Shown: positions 16,684-26,291, numbered from the stretch's first letter. The stretch: 64,000 nucleotides of DNA from QHVT01 sp036399015 (GCA_036399015.1 DASWNW010000062.1:62001-126000); one strand, 5' to 3'. The notes: a model not told the origin generated them from the letters alone. Made by a program: numbers and translations.

Positions 16684-17034
16684 ATGTCTCGCTCGACCGT
16701 TCGCCTCTTCGCCTTCGTCGTCCTCGCACTCCTCGGCGCGCCGGTGGCGATGCACGTCGTCATGCACGACCTGCACGATCACCACGGCGAGCACGCGGAC
16801 GCGTACGAGGCTGACAGCGGTCACAGCGATCACGAGCACCCGATCGTCTCCTCCTCTGCTCCGCAGCTCCCCGACGTGACGCGCGTGGCGCTCCAGATCG
16901 CGATCATCCCCGCCGCCACCGCGGCCAGGTGGACCAGCATCGCGACGACCGATCGGAACGTTCTCTCCTTCGGCGCGTTGCGCATGGACGACGACGTCGG
17001 CCTGCAGCCGCTCCTCTCGACCTTCCTCATCTGA
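16684..17034 (+). CDS. Small His-rich exported/membrane protein
   Basis: 116 residues with a signal-like N-terminus (VRLFAFVVLALLGAPVAMHV), a His-rich stretch (HDLHDHHGEHADAY ... GHSDHEH) and the ending DDDVGLQPLLSTFLI. The C-terminus matches that of the 26343-26747 protein. It sits just before czcCBA, as does the unrelated-looking His-rich CzcI in Cupriavidus. A periplasmic metal buffer is likely. Confidence 0.65.
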   Translation: MSRSTVRLFAFVVLALLGAPVAMHVVMHDLHDHHGEHADAYEADSGHSDHEHPIVSSSAPQLPDVTRVALQIAIIPAATAARWTSIATTDRNVLSFGALRMDDDVGLQPLLSTFLI

Positions 17035-17088
17035 GCCACTCCCCGCAGCGCGTTCTCACGACCCGCGTTTCTGCGACAGGAGTGGACT

Positions 17089-18291
17089 TTGCGTTTTCAA
17101 CGCTTCCTTTTGAGCTTCATGCTCGTCACCGCTACGGCGGCGAGCGCCCAGACGATCCCGAACGTACTCACCGAAGACGATGCCGTGCGCATCGCGCAGG
17201 GCTCGCAGAGCGTCGTCGCGCTCAGCGCCGCGCAGCTCGATCTCGCGCGCAGTGACGTCGAGCGGGAGCGGCGGTGGCCCAACCCCACCCTCGACTACAC
17301 GCGCGAAAGCGCTGGCGAGACCGAGCAGTTCCTGACGCTCTCGCAGTCGTTCGACTTCTCCGGCCGTCGAGCGATGCGGCGGCGCGCCGCCGAGCTGCGC
17401 GTCGAAGCGACACAGCAGGAGGTCGCGGGCCAGCAGCTCGACCTCGCTCGAATCGTGCGTTCGGAATTCAGCCGCGCCGCGAATCAACAGGAGCTCGTGC
17501 GCGCGCTCACCGAGTGGTCGCGCAAGATCGGCGCTGCGGCAGAGACGGCGGCGCGCCTGCAGGCGGGCGGCGAGGTCTCAGGCTACGACCGACGACGCCT
17601 CGAGCGGGAGCGGATTGGAGCGGAAGCGCGACTCGCGGCGGAACGCGGCGCGCTCATCGCGGCACAACGACGCCTCGCATCCTTCCTCGGCTCCGAGACC
17701 GTCGACGGCGTCACGTTGCAGCGGCCGACGCCGCCGGAGATCCCGGCCGATGCGGAGCTGACGACACGCATCGAGCAGCGGCCGGACGTCGCGGCCATCG
17801 CCAAGCGCATCGAAGCGGCAACGCTCGATCAACAGGCCGCGCAACGTTGGCGCGTGCCGCTCTTCGATCTCACCGCCGGCATGAAGAACACACAGGCGGA
17901 TAGCGGCGCGATCCTCAGCGCGGGCGTCAGCCTGCCGATCTTCAATCGCAACCAGGATGAGCTGCTGCGCGCGAACGCTGAGCTGGCGATCCTCAACGCG
18001 CAACGCACGCTGCTCGTCACGCGCGCACGCGGCGAAGTGGGCGGCCTCGCGGCTGAAGCGCGCGAGCTGCGCAACGCCGCGCGCCTCTTCCGCGAGCAGG
18101 CGTTGCCAACATCCGAGCGTCTGACCGCCACTGCCGAAGCAGCGTATCGCGCTGGAGAGGTCGGCATTCTCGAACTGCTCGACGCCTACCGCACCGCGCT
18201 CGACGCCGAAGTCGAAGCCGCGGAGCTGGAGCAACGCGCACGCGAAGCCGAGATCGAGCTGACGCGCGCCCTTGGAGGAATTGCCCGATGA
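17089..18291 (+). CDS. czcC: CzcC-type outer-membrane efflux protein
   Basis: 400 residues from TTG 17089 (AGGAG at good spacing). Signal peptide MRFQRFLLSFMLVTATAASA. The rest is a TolC-fold: two OEP repeats rich in helices, with NPTLDYTRES, GVSLPIFNRNQDELL and EVGILELLDAYRTALD. It forms the outer-membrane exit duct of a tripartite efflux pump. It overlaps czcB by four bases (ATGA). Confidence 0.9.
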   Translation: MRFQRFLLSFMLVTATAASAQTIPNVLTEDDAVRIAQGSQSVVALSAAQLDLARSDVERERRWPNPTLDYTRESAGETEQFLTLSQSFDFSGRRAMRRRAAELRVEATQQEVAGQQLDLARIVRSEFSRAANQQELVRALTEWSRKIGAAAETAARLQAGGEVSGYDRRRLERERIGAEARLAAERGALIAAQRRLASFLGSETVDGVTLQRPTPPEIPADAELTTRIEQRPDVAAIAKRIEAATLDQQAAQRWRVPLFDLTAGMKNTQADSGAILSAGVSLPIFNRNQDELLRANAELAILNAQRTLLVTRARGEVGGLAAEARELRNAARLFREQALPTSERLTATAEAAYRAGEVGILELLDAYRTALDAEVEAAELEQRAREAEIELTRALGGIAR

Positions 18292-19841
18292 AGAACCTGA
18301 CGCGTATGACCGCGATGCTGCTCGTACTGGCGGCGCTGGCCTGCGGCAAACATGAGCACGAGGAAGCCAAGGCGCCGGAGCGCGAGGCGTTGTCGTTCAC
18401 GCACTTCACCGATCGCACGGAGCTGTTCGTCGAGTTCGACGCGCTCGCCAAAGGTGCGGAGTCGGCGTTCGCGGCGCACGTGACGCGGCTGTCGGACTTC
18501 AAGCCGCTCGCGAGCGGCACCGTAACGGCGATCCTCAGCGAAGGCGGCGCACCGGAAGAACGCTTCAGCGCGAACGCGCCGAGCGTGCCGGGCATCTTCC
18601 GCCCGGTCGCGAAGCCCCAACACGCCGGACAACGGCGGCTCGTCTTCGAGATCGCCTTCGACGGTGCGGTCTCGCGCCACGACCTCGGACTGATGACCGT
18701 CTTCGAGTCGGAGCAGGCGGCGATCGCCGCGGCGCCGAAGGAAGAGGAAGAGGGCGGCGGCATCGTCTACCTCAAGGAACAGCAATGGAAGACCGAGTTC
18801 GCGACCGCGCCTGTAGCGGAAGGCGAAGTGCGCGGGTCGGTGCCGGCGAACGGCGTGCTGCGGCCCCGCCCTGACGGCGAGGCGCGTGTCGGCGCGCCGG
18901 CCGGCGGACGCTTCCTCGCCCGCGGCACCTATCCGGAGATCGGCATGACCGTCGCGCGCAATCAAGTACTCGGCGTCATCGCCCCGCGCGTACCCACCGA
19001 CGTCGATCCCTCGTCGCTCAACCTCGACGCGCAGCGCGCACAGATCGCGTTCCAGCAGGCGCAGGCCGAACGCACGAGGCTCGAAGCGCTCCTCGCACAG
19101 GAAGCGATCCCGGAGCGCCGCGTGACCGACGCGCACCGGCAGGAGCAGACAGCGCGCGCCGATCTGCAGGCCGCGCAGAGCCGACTCGCGCAGTATCGCG
19201 GCACGCAGAGCGCCACCGGCGGCGAGTCGGGCGGACGCTTTGAAGTGCGTTCGCCGGTCGCCGGGACGATCGTCACGGTGACGGTCGCGCCGGGCGAGTT
19301 CATCGAGGAAGGGCGCGAGCTGTTCCACGTCGTCGACCTCTCGCGCCTCTGGCTCGAGCTGCAAATCCCCGAAGGACAGATCGGCCAGGTGCAGATGTCG
19401 AACAGCGTCTGGTTCCAGCCGGAAGGATTCCCGACCGCGTTTGAAATCAGCCCGACTACGGGCGGACGCGTCGTAGCCTCCGGTGGCGTCGTCAACGAGA
19501 AGACGCGGACGCTGCCGCTGATCTTCGAGGTGCCGAACCGCAACGGACAACTGAAGTCCGGCATGTTCGTGCGCGCGCAGGTCTTCACCGCCACGACGCA
19601 GCGCGGCATCGTCATCCCGCTTTCGTCGGTCGTCGATGAAGATGGCCAGCCGGTCGCGTACGTCGAGCTCGAAGGCGAGTTGTTCGAGCGCCGGCCGCTG
19701 AAGGTCGGCACGCGTCAGGGCGATCTCGTGCAGATCCTCGAAGGGCTCAAGCCGGGCGATCGCGTCGTCACGCGCGGCGCGTACAACATCCGGCTGCAAG
19801 CTGCATCGGGAGCCGTGCCCGCGCACGGGCACGCCCACTAA
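18288..19841 (+). CDS. czcB: CzcB-type periplasmic adaptor
   Basis: 517 residues. Lipoprotein signal MLLVLAALAC, then HEHEEAK. Residues ~40-150 form an extra N-terminal domain (FDALAKGAESAFAAHVTRLS) seen in some heavy-metal adaptors; the barrel-sandwich/lipoyl half starts at VGAPAGGRFLARG. A coiled-coil hairpin lies around ~245-310, then VRSPVAGTIVTVTVAPGEFI. The C-terminus ends PAHGHAH, a possible metal ligand. It links the inner-membrane RND pump to CzcC. Confidence 0.9.
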   Translation: MKNLTRMTAMLLVLAALACGKHEHEEAKAPEREALSFTHFTDRTELFVEFDALAKGAESAFAAHVTRLSDFKPLASGTVTAILSEGGAPEERFSANAPSVPGIFRPVAKPQHAGQRRLVFEIAFDGAVSRHDLGLMTVFESEQAAIAAAPKEEEEGGGIVYLKEQQWKTEFATAPVAEGEVRGSVPANGVLRPRPDGEARVGAPAGGRFLARGTYPEIGMTVARNQVLGVIAPRVPTDVDPSSLNLDAQRAQIAFQQAQAERTRLEALLAQEAIPERRVTDAHRQEQTARADLQAAQSRLAQYRGTQSATGGESGGRFEVRSPVAGTIVTVTVAPGEFIEEGRELFHVVDLSRLWLELQIPEGQIGQVQMSNSVWFQPEGFPTAFEISPTTGGRVVASGGVVNEKTRTLPLIFEVPNRNGQLKSGMFVRAQVFTATTQRGIVIPLSSVVDEDGQPVAYVELEGELFERRPLKVGTRQGDLVQILEGLKPGDRVVTRGAYNIRLQAASGAVPAHGHAH

Positions 19842-19852
19842 CGGGAGCCACG

Positions 19853-22800
19853 ATGATCGATCGCATCATTCAGTGGTCTCTCCACAATCGTCTGTTCGTG
19901 CTCAGCGCGGCAGCGCTGCTCCTCGTCTGGGGCACGTACGAAGCGGTGAAGATGCCGGTGGACGTCTTCCCCGATCTCACCGCGCCCACCGTCACCGTCG
20001 TCGCCGAAGCGCACGGCATGGCGCCGCAGGAAGTCGAGACGCAGATCACGTTTCCCGTCGAGACCGCGCTGAACGGCGCGTCGGGCGTGCGGCGCGTGCG
20101 CTCGTCGACGGGCGTGGGTATCGCCCTGATCTGGGTCGAGTTCGAGTGGGGCACCGACATCTATCAGGCCCGCCAGGTCGTCAGCGAAAAGCTGCAGCTC
20201 GCGCAATCGACGCTGCCGCCGGACGTCGCGCCACCGGTGCTCGCGCCGGTCTCCTCGATCATGGGCGAGATCATGTTCATCGCGCTCACGTCGGATCGCC
20301 ATTCGCCGATGGAGCTGAAGACAACCGCCGATTGGAACATACGCAGGCGCCTGCTCGCGGTGCCGGGCGTCTCGCAGGTCATCCCCACCGGTGGCGAGAC
20401 CAAGCAGTATCAGGTGATCGTCCGCCCGGATCGTCTCGCCGCATTCGGCCTCGGAGTCGATGAGGTCGTGCGCGCATTGCGCGAGAGCAACGAGAACACG
20501 TCCGCCGGCTTCTACAACGAAGGCGGCCAGGAGTACCTGATTCACGGCGTCGGTCGCATCACGAGTCCCGACGACATCGCCGCGACGGTGATCGTTGGGC
20601 GCGACGGCCAGCCGATCCTCGTGCGCGACGTCGCCACCGTGCAGATCGGCAGCGCGCTCAAACGCGGCGAGGGCTCGCACAACGCGAAACCGGCCGTGAT
20701 CCTCGGCATTCAGAAGCAGCCCACCGCCAACACGCTTCAGCTCACGCGCCAGCTCGACGCGGTCATGGCCGACATTCAGAAGACCTTGCCGCAAGGTATG
20801 AAGATCAACAGCCACATCTTCCGGCAGTCCGACTTCATCGAGATCGCCGTGCACAACGTCGTCGCTGCCTTGCGTGACGGCGCGATCCTCGTCATTGCCA
20901 TCGTCTTCATCTTCCTCATGAGCGCGCGCGCGACCGGCATCACCGTCCTCGCGATCCCGCTGTCGCTCGTGACCGCGATCATCGCCATGCGCCTCTTCGG
21001 CGTGACCATCAACACCATGACCCTCGGCGGCATGGCCATCGCCGTTGGCGCGCTCGTCGACGACGCGATCATCGACGTGGAGAACGTCGTCCGCCGCCTC
21101 CGCGAGAATCGCAACCTCCCGCCGGAACAGCAGCGCGGCACGCTCGACGTGATCTACGAAGCAAGTCGCGAGGTCCGCGGCTCGATCGTCTTTGCGACCG
21201 TCATCATCGTACTGGTCTTCCTGCCGCTCTTCCTCCTGACCGGGATCGAAGGTCGTCTCCTCCGCCCGCTCGGCTTCGCCTACATCGTCTCGCTGGCCGC
21301 ATCGCTCGTCGTCGCGCTGACGGTCACGCCCGCACTCTGCTCGCTGCTCCTGCCGCGCTCGAAGGCGATCGTTTCTGACGAAGAGAGCCGGATCGTGCGC
21401 TGGCTCAAGGGATGGTACGGACCGATGCTCGCGCGCCTGCTCGATCATTGGAAAGCGATCACCACCGCCGCCGTAGTGGCGCTGGCGATTGCCGGCGTCG
21501 CGCTCGGGCTGGCCGGACGCGCGTTCCTCCCTGACTTCAACGAAGGAACGCTCACAATCAACCTCGTCACGCTTCCCGGAACGTCGCTCGAAACGTCCGA
21601 CCGGCTCGGACGGATGACCGAGCAGATCCTGCTCGGCGAGCCGGAAGTCGTCGCCACCGCGCGCCGCACCGGCCGCGCGGAGCTCGACGAGCACGCGCAG
21701 GACGTGAACGCGTCCGAGACGGAAGTGAGTCTGAGAATGAAGGATCGGAGCAAGGAAGAGTTCCTCGCCGATCTGCGCCGCAAGTTGTCCGCGGTGCCGG
21801 GCACGAACGTCACCATCGGCCAGCCGATCTCGCACCGCATCGATCACATGCTCTCTGGCACGCGCGCCAACATCGCCGTGAAGATCTTCGGCGAAGACCT
21901 GGCCACGTTACGCAAGCTCGGGGACCAGGTGAAGAACATCATGACCGCCGTCGAAGGGACGGCGGACGTCTCGCTCGAGCAACAGCCGGACATCCCGTTT
22001 CTCACGATCAAGTTCGACCGCGCGGCCATCGCGCGGTACGGCCTGCAGGTTACGGACGTCGCTGAAGCCATCGAGACCGCCTTCGCCGGACACGAGGTCT
22101 CGCGCATCCTCGAAGGTCGCGCCGCGTTCGATCTCGTCGTGCGCTACGAGGCGGCCGCCGTCAGCGATATCGACACCATTCGCGCCACGCGCGTCGCCAC
22201 GCCGGGCGGCGCGCAGATCCCGCTCTCGACGCTTGCCGAGATTCGCAAGGATCGCGGGCCGAACACGATCAGCCGCGAGAACGTCGAGCGCAAAGCGGTC
22301 GTCATGTCGAACGTCGCCGGACGCGACCTGTCGAGCGTCGTCGAAGACATCCGCGAACAGGTCGCGGCGAACGTGAAGCTCCCCTCCGGCTACCACATCG
22401 AATACGGCGGTCAATTCGAGAGCGCGGCTGAAGCGTCGCGCCGTCTCGTGCTCCTCGGCATCGTCGTCATCGCCGGCATTCTGCTGCTGCTCTACATCGC
22501 GCTCGACTCACTACGCGACGCGGCGCTGGTCATGGTCAACCTGCCGCTCGCATTGATCGGCGGTGTAGCCGGCGTGTACGTCGCGGGCGGCACGCTTTCC
22601 GTGGCGTCGATCATCGGCTTCATCACCCTCTTCGGTATCGCCACGCGCAACGGTCTGATGCTCATCTCGCACATCCATCACCTGATGAAGCAAGAAGGCG
22701 TGACGGACCTCCGCGAAGCCGTGCATCGAGGCGCGCTGGAACGGCTCTCGCCGATTCTGATGACGGCGCTCTCCGCCGGCCTCGCGCTGATCCCGCTCGC

Positions 22801-22948
22801 GCTGGCGATCGGCAAGCCAGGCAGCGAGATCCAGACGCCGATGGCGATCGTCATCCTCTGCGGCTTGCTCACCTCGACGGCGCTGAACATGTTCGTCGTT
22901 CCGGCGTTGTATCTGCGGTTCGGCAGTCGCGTTGCGGCAGTGAAATGA
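19853..22948 (+). CDS. czcA: CzcA-type heavy-metal RND transporter
   Basis: 1031 residues, near the family norm. Starts MIDRIIQWSLHNRLFVLSAA, with twelve predicted membrane segments in two blocks separated by large periplasmic loops. The TM4 signature reads VGALVDDAIIDVENVVRRL; it differs from the classic CzcA (DFGIIVDG) and CusA (AIGAMVDA) forms, so the metal cannot be named with certainty. Proton-driven export of divalent metals is the family role. It is the end of the czcCBA operon; part of its 3' end exists as a pseudogene at 11.7-12.0 kb. Confidence 0.92.
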   Translation: MIDRIIQWSLHNRLFVLSAAALLLVWGTYEAVKMPVDVFPDLTAPTVTVVAEAHGMAPQEVETQITFPVETALNGASGVRRVRSSTGVGIALIWVEFEWGTDIYQARQVVSEKLQLAQSTLPPDVAPPVLAPVSSIMGEIMFIALTSDRHSPMELKTTADWNIRRRLLAVPGVSQVIPTGGETKQYQVIVRPDRLAAFGLGVDEVVRALRESNENTSAGFYNEGGQEYLIHGVGRITSPDDIAATVIVGRDGQPILVRDVATVQIGSALKRGEGSHNAKPAVILGIQKQPTANTLQLTRQLDAVMADIQKTLPQGMKINSHIFRQSDFIEIAVHNVVAALRDGAILVIAIVFIFLMSARATGITVLAIPLSLVTAIIAMRLFGVTINTMTLGGMAIAVGALVDDAIIDVENVVRRLRENRNLPPEQQRGTLDVIYEASREVRGSIVFATVIIVLVFLPLFLLTGIEGRLLRPLGFAYIVSLAASLVVALTVTPALCSLLLPRSKAIVSDEESRIVRWLKGWYGPMLARLLDHWKAITTAAVVALAIAGVALGLAGRAFLPDFNEGTLTINLVTLPGTSLETSDRLGRMTEQILLGEPEVVATARRTGRAELDEHAQDVNASETEVSLRMKDRSKEEFLADLRRKLSAVPGTNVTIGQPISHRIDHMLSGTRANIAVKIFGEDLATLRKLGDQVKNIMTAVEGTADVSLEQQPDIPFLTIKFDRAAIARYGLQVTDVAEAIETAFAGHEVSRILEGRAAFDLVVRYEAAAVSDIDTIRATRVATPGGAQIPLSTLAEIRKDRGPNTISRENVERKAVVMSNVAGRDLSSVVEDIREQVAANVKLPSGYHIEYGGQFESAAEASRRLVLLGIVVIAGILLLLYIALDSLRDAALVMVNLPLALIGGVAGVYVAGGTLSVASIIGFITLFGIATRNGLMLISHIHHLMKQEGVTDLREAVHRGALERLSPILMTALSAGLALIPLALAIGKPGSEIQTPMAIVILCGLLTSTALNMFVVPALYLRFGSRVAAVK

Positions 22949-22958
22949 GAGGCTCGTC

Positions 22959-23234
22959 ATGCACGTCTCATGGTCGAAGGTTGCTCTGTTCTTCTCCGGC
23001 TCGTTCTGTTGCGGCGCGGTAAATCACACGATCGCAGGACTGCAGCAACGCGTGGAAACGCCGTACGGAATCCGGGTGGGCGTCGCCGGCAACTGGGTGC
23101 TGTTCGCATTCGATGTCGCGATGATGTTTCTGTTGCTGTGGGTTCATCATCACTTCACCGCGAAGGAGCGCGCTAACGCAGCCAATGTGCAGAATAGCGA
23201 TGATGATGACCGAGCGGACGTACCGCGGCAGTGA
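22959..23234 (+). CDS. Small two-segment membrane protein after czcA
   Basis: 91 residues, MHVSWSKVALFFSGSFCCGA start. A first hydrophobic stretch with a CC pair (SGSFCCGAVNHTIAG) and a second at ~47-66 (WVLFAFDVAMMFLLLWVHHH), followed by an Asp-rich tail. Ten bases after czcA, and the pair is preserved in the decayed copy at 12.04 kb, so the two genes travel together. Function unknown; CC and HHH suggest metal contact. Confidence 0.7.
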   Translation: MHVSWSKVALFFSGSFCCGAVNHTIAGLQQRVETPYGIRVGVAGNWVLFAFDVAMMFLLLWVHHHFTAKERANAANVQNSDDDDRADVPRQ

Positions 23235-24024
23235 CGGGTGGCCGCTTTTCGCGACCATCGTGCGCACCGGCAAGCCGGCCGATAACGTGGACACTCCGCT
23301 CGTGCTTCTGCACGGCGGCGGTCCCGATCACGGCATGTTCGTGCCGCTCGCGCGCGAGCTCGCGGACCTTCACACGGTCGTGCTGCCCGACGTGCGCGGC
23401 TACGGCCGCTCGATCTGCCCTGAACCGGCGCGGCACACGTGGTCGCAGTACGCCGATGATGTGATCTCACTGCTCGATCACATCGGCGCGGAGCGCGCGA
23501 TCGTCGGCGGTGCCGGTCTCGGAGCGACGATCGCGTTGCGGACTGCCGTTGCGTATCCCGAGCGCGTGCAGGCGCTGGTGCTGATCAGCGTCGAGGACAT
23601 CGAAGACGACGAGAAGAAGGCGGCGGAGATCGTGTTCATGGATGCCTTCGCCGATCGCGCGCGCAACGAAGGGATCGAAGCGGCGTGGGCGCCGATTCTG
23701 CCCCAGCTGGCGCCGCTGATCGGCGCGCTCGTGCGCGAGGCCATTCCCCGATCCGACCGCGCGAGCATCGCTGCTGCCGCCGCGATCGGCCGCGACCGAT
23801 CCTTTCGCAGCATCGACGAGCTCGCGGTCATCACCGCGCCGACGCTCATCTTCGCCGGGATGGACCAGCGCCACCCGGCGAAGCTGGCGGAAGATCTCGC
23901 GAACCTCCTCCCGCACGGACAGCTCGCGCCGGTGAGACTGTCGAGCGACGTGCGCGATGCGGAGGGCTTGGCGCACGCATTCGCGCCCGCGATACGCCGC
24001 CGCTTTCTGATCGACAATAGATAG
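23200..24024 (+). CDS. Alpha/beta-hydrolase-fold protein lacking the nucleophile
   Basis: About 274 residues; the start is one of three consecutive ATGs at 23200-23208 (no clear ribosome site) and overlaps the previous gene. Fold markers: oxyanion LVLLHGGGPDHGMF, LPDVRGYGRS, and the acid-bearing APTLIFAGMDQRHP. The nucleophile elbow reads VGGAGLGATIA where relatives have GASLGG, so the Ser is replaced by Gly. No obvious catalytic His motif (GHF type) follows. It is probably not a conventional esterase. Confidence 0.75.
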   Translation: MMMTERTYRGSDGWPLFATIVRTGKPADNVDTPLVLLHGGGPDHGMFVPLARELADLHTVVLPDVRGYGRSICPEPARHTWSQYADDVISLLDHIGAERAIVGGAGLGATIALRTAVAYPERVQALVLISVEDIEDDEKKAAEIVFMDAFADRARNEGIEAAWAPILPQLAPLIGALVREAIPRSDRASIAAAAAIGRDRSFRSIDELAVITAPTLIFAGMDQRHPAKLAEDLANLLPHGQLAPVRLSSDVRDAEGLAHAFAPAIRRRFLIDNR

Positions 24025-24026
24025 CG

Positions 24027-24194
24027 ATGAATCAGGCGGAAGACGACGAGTACCAGACACCACGGTGGGTGAAGGTCTTCGGCATCGTCGCGCTGTTGTT
24101 CGTGCTCCTCTTCGCGATCGTGCATCTGCTGGGAGGCGGCTTTCGCGGCCATGGACCGGCAGCGCACGGAACGGAGCAGACGCGCCAGCCGTGA
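24027..24194 (+). CDS. 55-residue single-pass membrane protein
   Basis: Starts MNQAEDDEYQTPRWVKVFGI, then one membrane helix (VALLFVLLFAIVHLL) and a Gly/His-rich tail (GGGFRGHGPAAHG). It begins 2 bp after the hydrolase-like gene and its stop overlaps the next ATG (TGATG), so it is part of the operon. Small proteins of this layout recur in metal islands. Role unknown. Confidence 0.7.
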   Translation: MNQAEDDEYQTPRWVKVFGIVALLFVLLFAIVHLLGGGFRGHGPAAHGTEQTRQP

Positions 24195-24715
24195 TGATGA
24201 CACCCGGTGGCCGCAAGCTCGCGTTGACGCTTCACGTCCTCGCGTCGGTAGGCTGGCTCGGATCGGTAGCCGCGTTCCTCGCGCTGGCGATCGCCGGGCT
24301 GACAAAGGCCGATGCGCAGATCGTCCGCGGCTGTTACGTGGCGATGGAAGTGACTACGCGGTATGTGATCGTGCCGCTGTGCTTCGCATCACTGGTCACG
24401 GGTCTCGTGTCGTCTCTCGGCACGACGTGGGGGCTGTTCCGGCACTACTGGGTCGTGATCAAACTGACGCTCACGATCCTCGCGACGGTCGTGCTCCTCG
24501 TGCATACGCGACCGATCCGCTACGTCGCCGATATCGCGGCGCAGCAACCGCTCGCGCGGCACGAACTGCGCGACGTGCGCCTGCAGCTCGTGGCCGACGC
24601 GGGCGCGGCGATCGTGGTGCTTGTCGTGAATACGGTCCTTGCCGTCTACAAGCCACGCGGGCTCACGCGATACGGACGGCGGAAGCAGCGAGAAGAACGC
24701 GCTTTGCCGTCGTGA
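24194..24715 (+). CDS. Four-helix integral membrane protein
   Basis: 173 residues, ATG overlapping the previous stop. Membrane helices at about 8-33 (LTLHVLASVGWLGSVAAFLA), 50-75, 88-105 and 135-155. The SLGTTWGLFRHYWVVIKL motif between helices 2 and 3 is typical of a widespread uncharacterised bacterial membrane family (DUF2269-like). Basic C-terminus in the cytoplasm. Function unknown. Confidence 0.7.
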   Translation: MMTPGGRKLALTLHVLASVGWLGSVAAFLALAIAGLTKADAQIVRGCYVAMEVTTRYVIVPLCFASLVTGLVSSLGTTWGLFRHYWVVIKLTLTILATVVLLVHTRPIRYVADIAAQQPLARHELRDVRLQLVADAGAAIVVLVVNTVLAVYKPRGLTRYGRRKQREERALPS

Positions 24716-24724
24716 GTCAACGCC

Positions 24725-24868
24725 TCAGCGACAATCAGGATGGCCGCAGGCGCACTTTCCACCTTCCATGCGGCTGTCACGGCAGGAGTCGGAACAATAG
24801 CCGTCCGGGCGAACCTCGTCCCCGGTGCAATGGCAGTGTTCGTGTCGGCACTTCTTCTCGTCGGCCAT
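24725..24868 (-). CDS. Bacterial metallothionein-like protein
   Basis: 47 residues, MADEKKCRHEHCHCTGDEV start. Eight cysteines and several His in the order CRHEHCHC, YCSDSC, CACGH, DC, which parallels SmtA/BmtA metallothioneins (CxCxxCxC, YCSxxC, CGHxxC). Such proteins sequester Zn, Cd or Cu in the cytoplasm. It is antisense to the general direction of the island, with its 3' end 9 bp from the DUF2269-like gene. Much longer frames covering the same DNA were judged spurious. Confidence 0.75.
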   Translation of the reverse strand: MADEKKCRHEHCHCTGDEVRPDGYCSDSCRDSRMEGGKCACGHPDCR

Positions 24869-25025
24869 GAGGTGTTTTCTTCCGCGACTTTTCGCAGCAA
24901 GAACAACGCCCGTGCCGGAACACCACCTACGGTTCGTTGTGCGGACGGGGCTTTGTGCCTTCGAGTCCCACCGTCGCGAGTGGTGTTGTCCATACTCGAC
25001 CCATAACGAGACGGTCGTCGCTAGA

Positions 25026-26291
25026 ATGCGCGCCGTGAAGATCGCACCCGTTGTCATGCTCGTACTCGTAACGTTGGCTGTTGGTTGCGCCGAAGAGCGG
25101 AAAGACCCGGCGTCGGCGCCGCAGCAGAGAAAAGCCGCTCCGCCGCAATCCGCGGTGCAGGAGATACCGTCGCCGGCGGGCGCCGGCTCCGCCGAACCGT
25201 TCCTCTCGGCGACACGCAACGGCGTGCTATTGAGCTGGCTCGAGCCGGTCGCCGGCACAGATCACGTCGCACTCCGATTCGCGCGCTACAGTGGCGGCCA
25301 GTGGACGGCGCCGCGAACGATCGTCGAGCGCAACGACTTGTTCGTGAACTGGGCCGACTTCCCGTCGATCGTGGAGGACGCGAAGGGAGCGCTCTTCGCG
25401 CACTGGCTCCAGAAGAGCGGCAAAGGGACGTACGCGTACGACGTGCAGATGGCCGCCTCCACCGATGGCGGTACGTCGTGGGGAAAATCGTTCCTCCTCA
25501 ACCGCGACGGCAAGCAGGCGGAGCACGGCTTCGTGACGCTCGCCGCACGACCCGCAGGCGGCGTCGGCGCGACGTGGCTCGACGGCCGGAAGATGACCGG
25601 CGGCGGCCACGGCGGCCATGAAGCGGGCGGCGACATGGGCATCCGCTACGCGACCGTCAACGCGGACGGCACCATCGCGGAGGACGTCGAGGTGGACGAC
25701 CGCACGTGCGAATGCTGCACGACCGGTATGACCATGACGAGCTCCGGGCCTGTGATCGTCTATCGCGACCGTTCGCCCGATGAAGTGCGCGATATCGCGT
25801 ACGTGACGAAGACGGCCAGCGGCTGGACGAAACCGGCGCGGGTGAACGCAGACGAATGGAAGATCAACGCCTGCCCCGTCAACGGCCCGCAGATCGACGC
25901 CATCGGCACGCGTGTCGTGACGGCGTGGTTCACGGCCGCGCAGGAGAAGGGCCGCGCCTACGTCGCCTTCTCCGACGACGGCGGCGTGACCTTCGCGAAG
26001 CCGGTGCAGATCGACGATGGGAAGCCGACCGGCCGTCTGGACGTGATCCTGCTCGATGAGCAGACGGCGCTCGTGACCTGGCTCGAACAGACGGCGGCGG
26101 GCGGCGAGATCCGCGCGCGCCGCGTAGCGCGGGACGGAAAGGCCGAGCCCGCGATGAAGATCGCCGAATCGAGCACGGCCCGTGCGGCCGGGTTCGCTCG
26201 CTTGGCGCGGCACGAGCGGGACGTTTACTTCACCTGGACCGAGCAGAGCGCGAACAGCAAACGCGTCCATATCGCACGAGGCCGGTTCTGA
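25026..26291 (+). CDS. BNR/sialidase-fold lipoprotein
   Basis: 421 residues from ATG 25026. Lipobox in VLVTLAVGC. The mature part has Asp-box-like turns of six-bladed propellers (ASTDGGTSWGKS, FSDDGGVTFAKP) and blade repeats. A loop contains KMTGGGHGGHEAGGDMG and a CECC motif (DRTCECCTTGMTMTS), possible metal ligands not typical of sialidases. It lacks a convincing sialidase active site, so a structural or metal-binding role outside the cell membrane is more likely. Confidence 0.75.
   Translation: MRAVKIAPVVMLVLVTLAVGCAEERKDPASAPQQRKAAPPQSAVQEIPSPAGAGSAEPFLSATRNGVLLSWLEPVAGTDHVALRFARYSGGQWTAPRTIVERNDLFVNWADFPSIVEDAKGALFAHWLQKSGKGTYAYDVQMAASTDGGTSWGKSFLLNRDGKQAEHGFVTLAARPAGGVGATWLDGRKMTGGGHGGHEAGGDMGIRYATVNADGTIAEDVEVDDRTCECCTTGMTMTSSGPVIVYRDRSPDEVRDIAYVTKTASGWTKPARVNADEWKINACPVNGPQIDAIGTRVVTAWFTAAQEKGRAYVAFSDDGGVTFAKPVQIDDGKPTGRLDVILLDEQTALVTWLEQTAAGGEIRARRVARDGKAEPAMKIAESSTARAAGFARLARHERDVYFTWTEQSANSKRVHIARGRF

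Noticed and set aside
24725..25258. 177-codon minus-strand frame covering the metallothionein
   Set aside because: The upstream 130 codons overlap the BNR lipoprotein's signal region and read as non-coding; only the last 47 codons from ATG 24868 are convincing.
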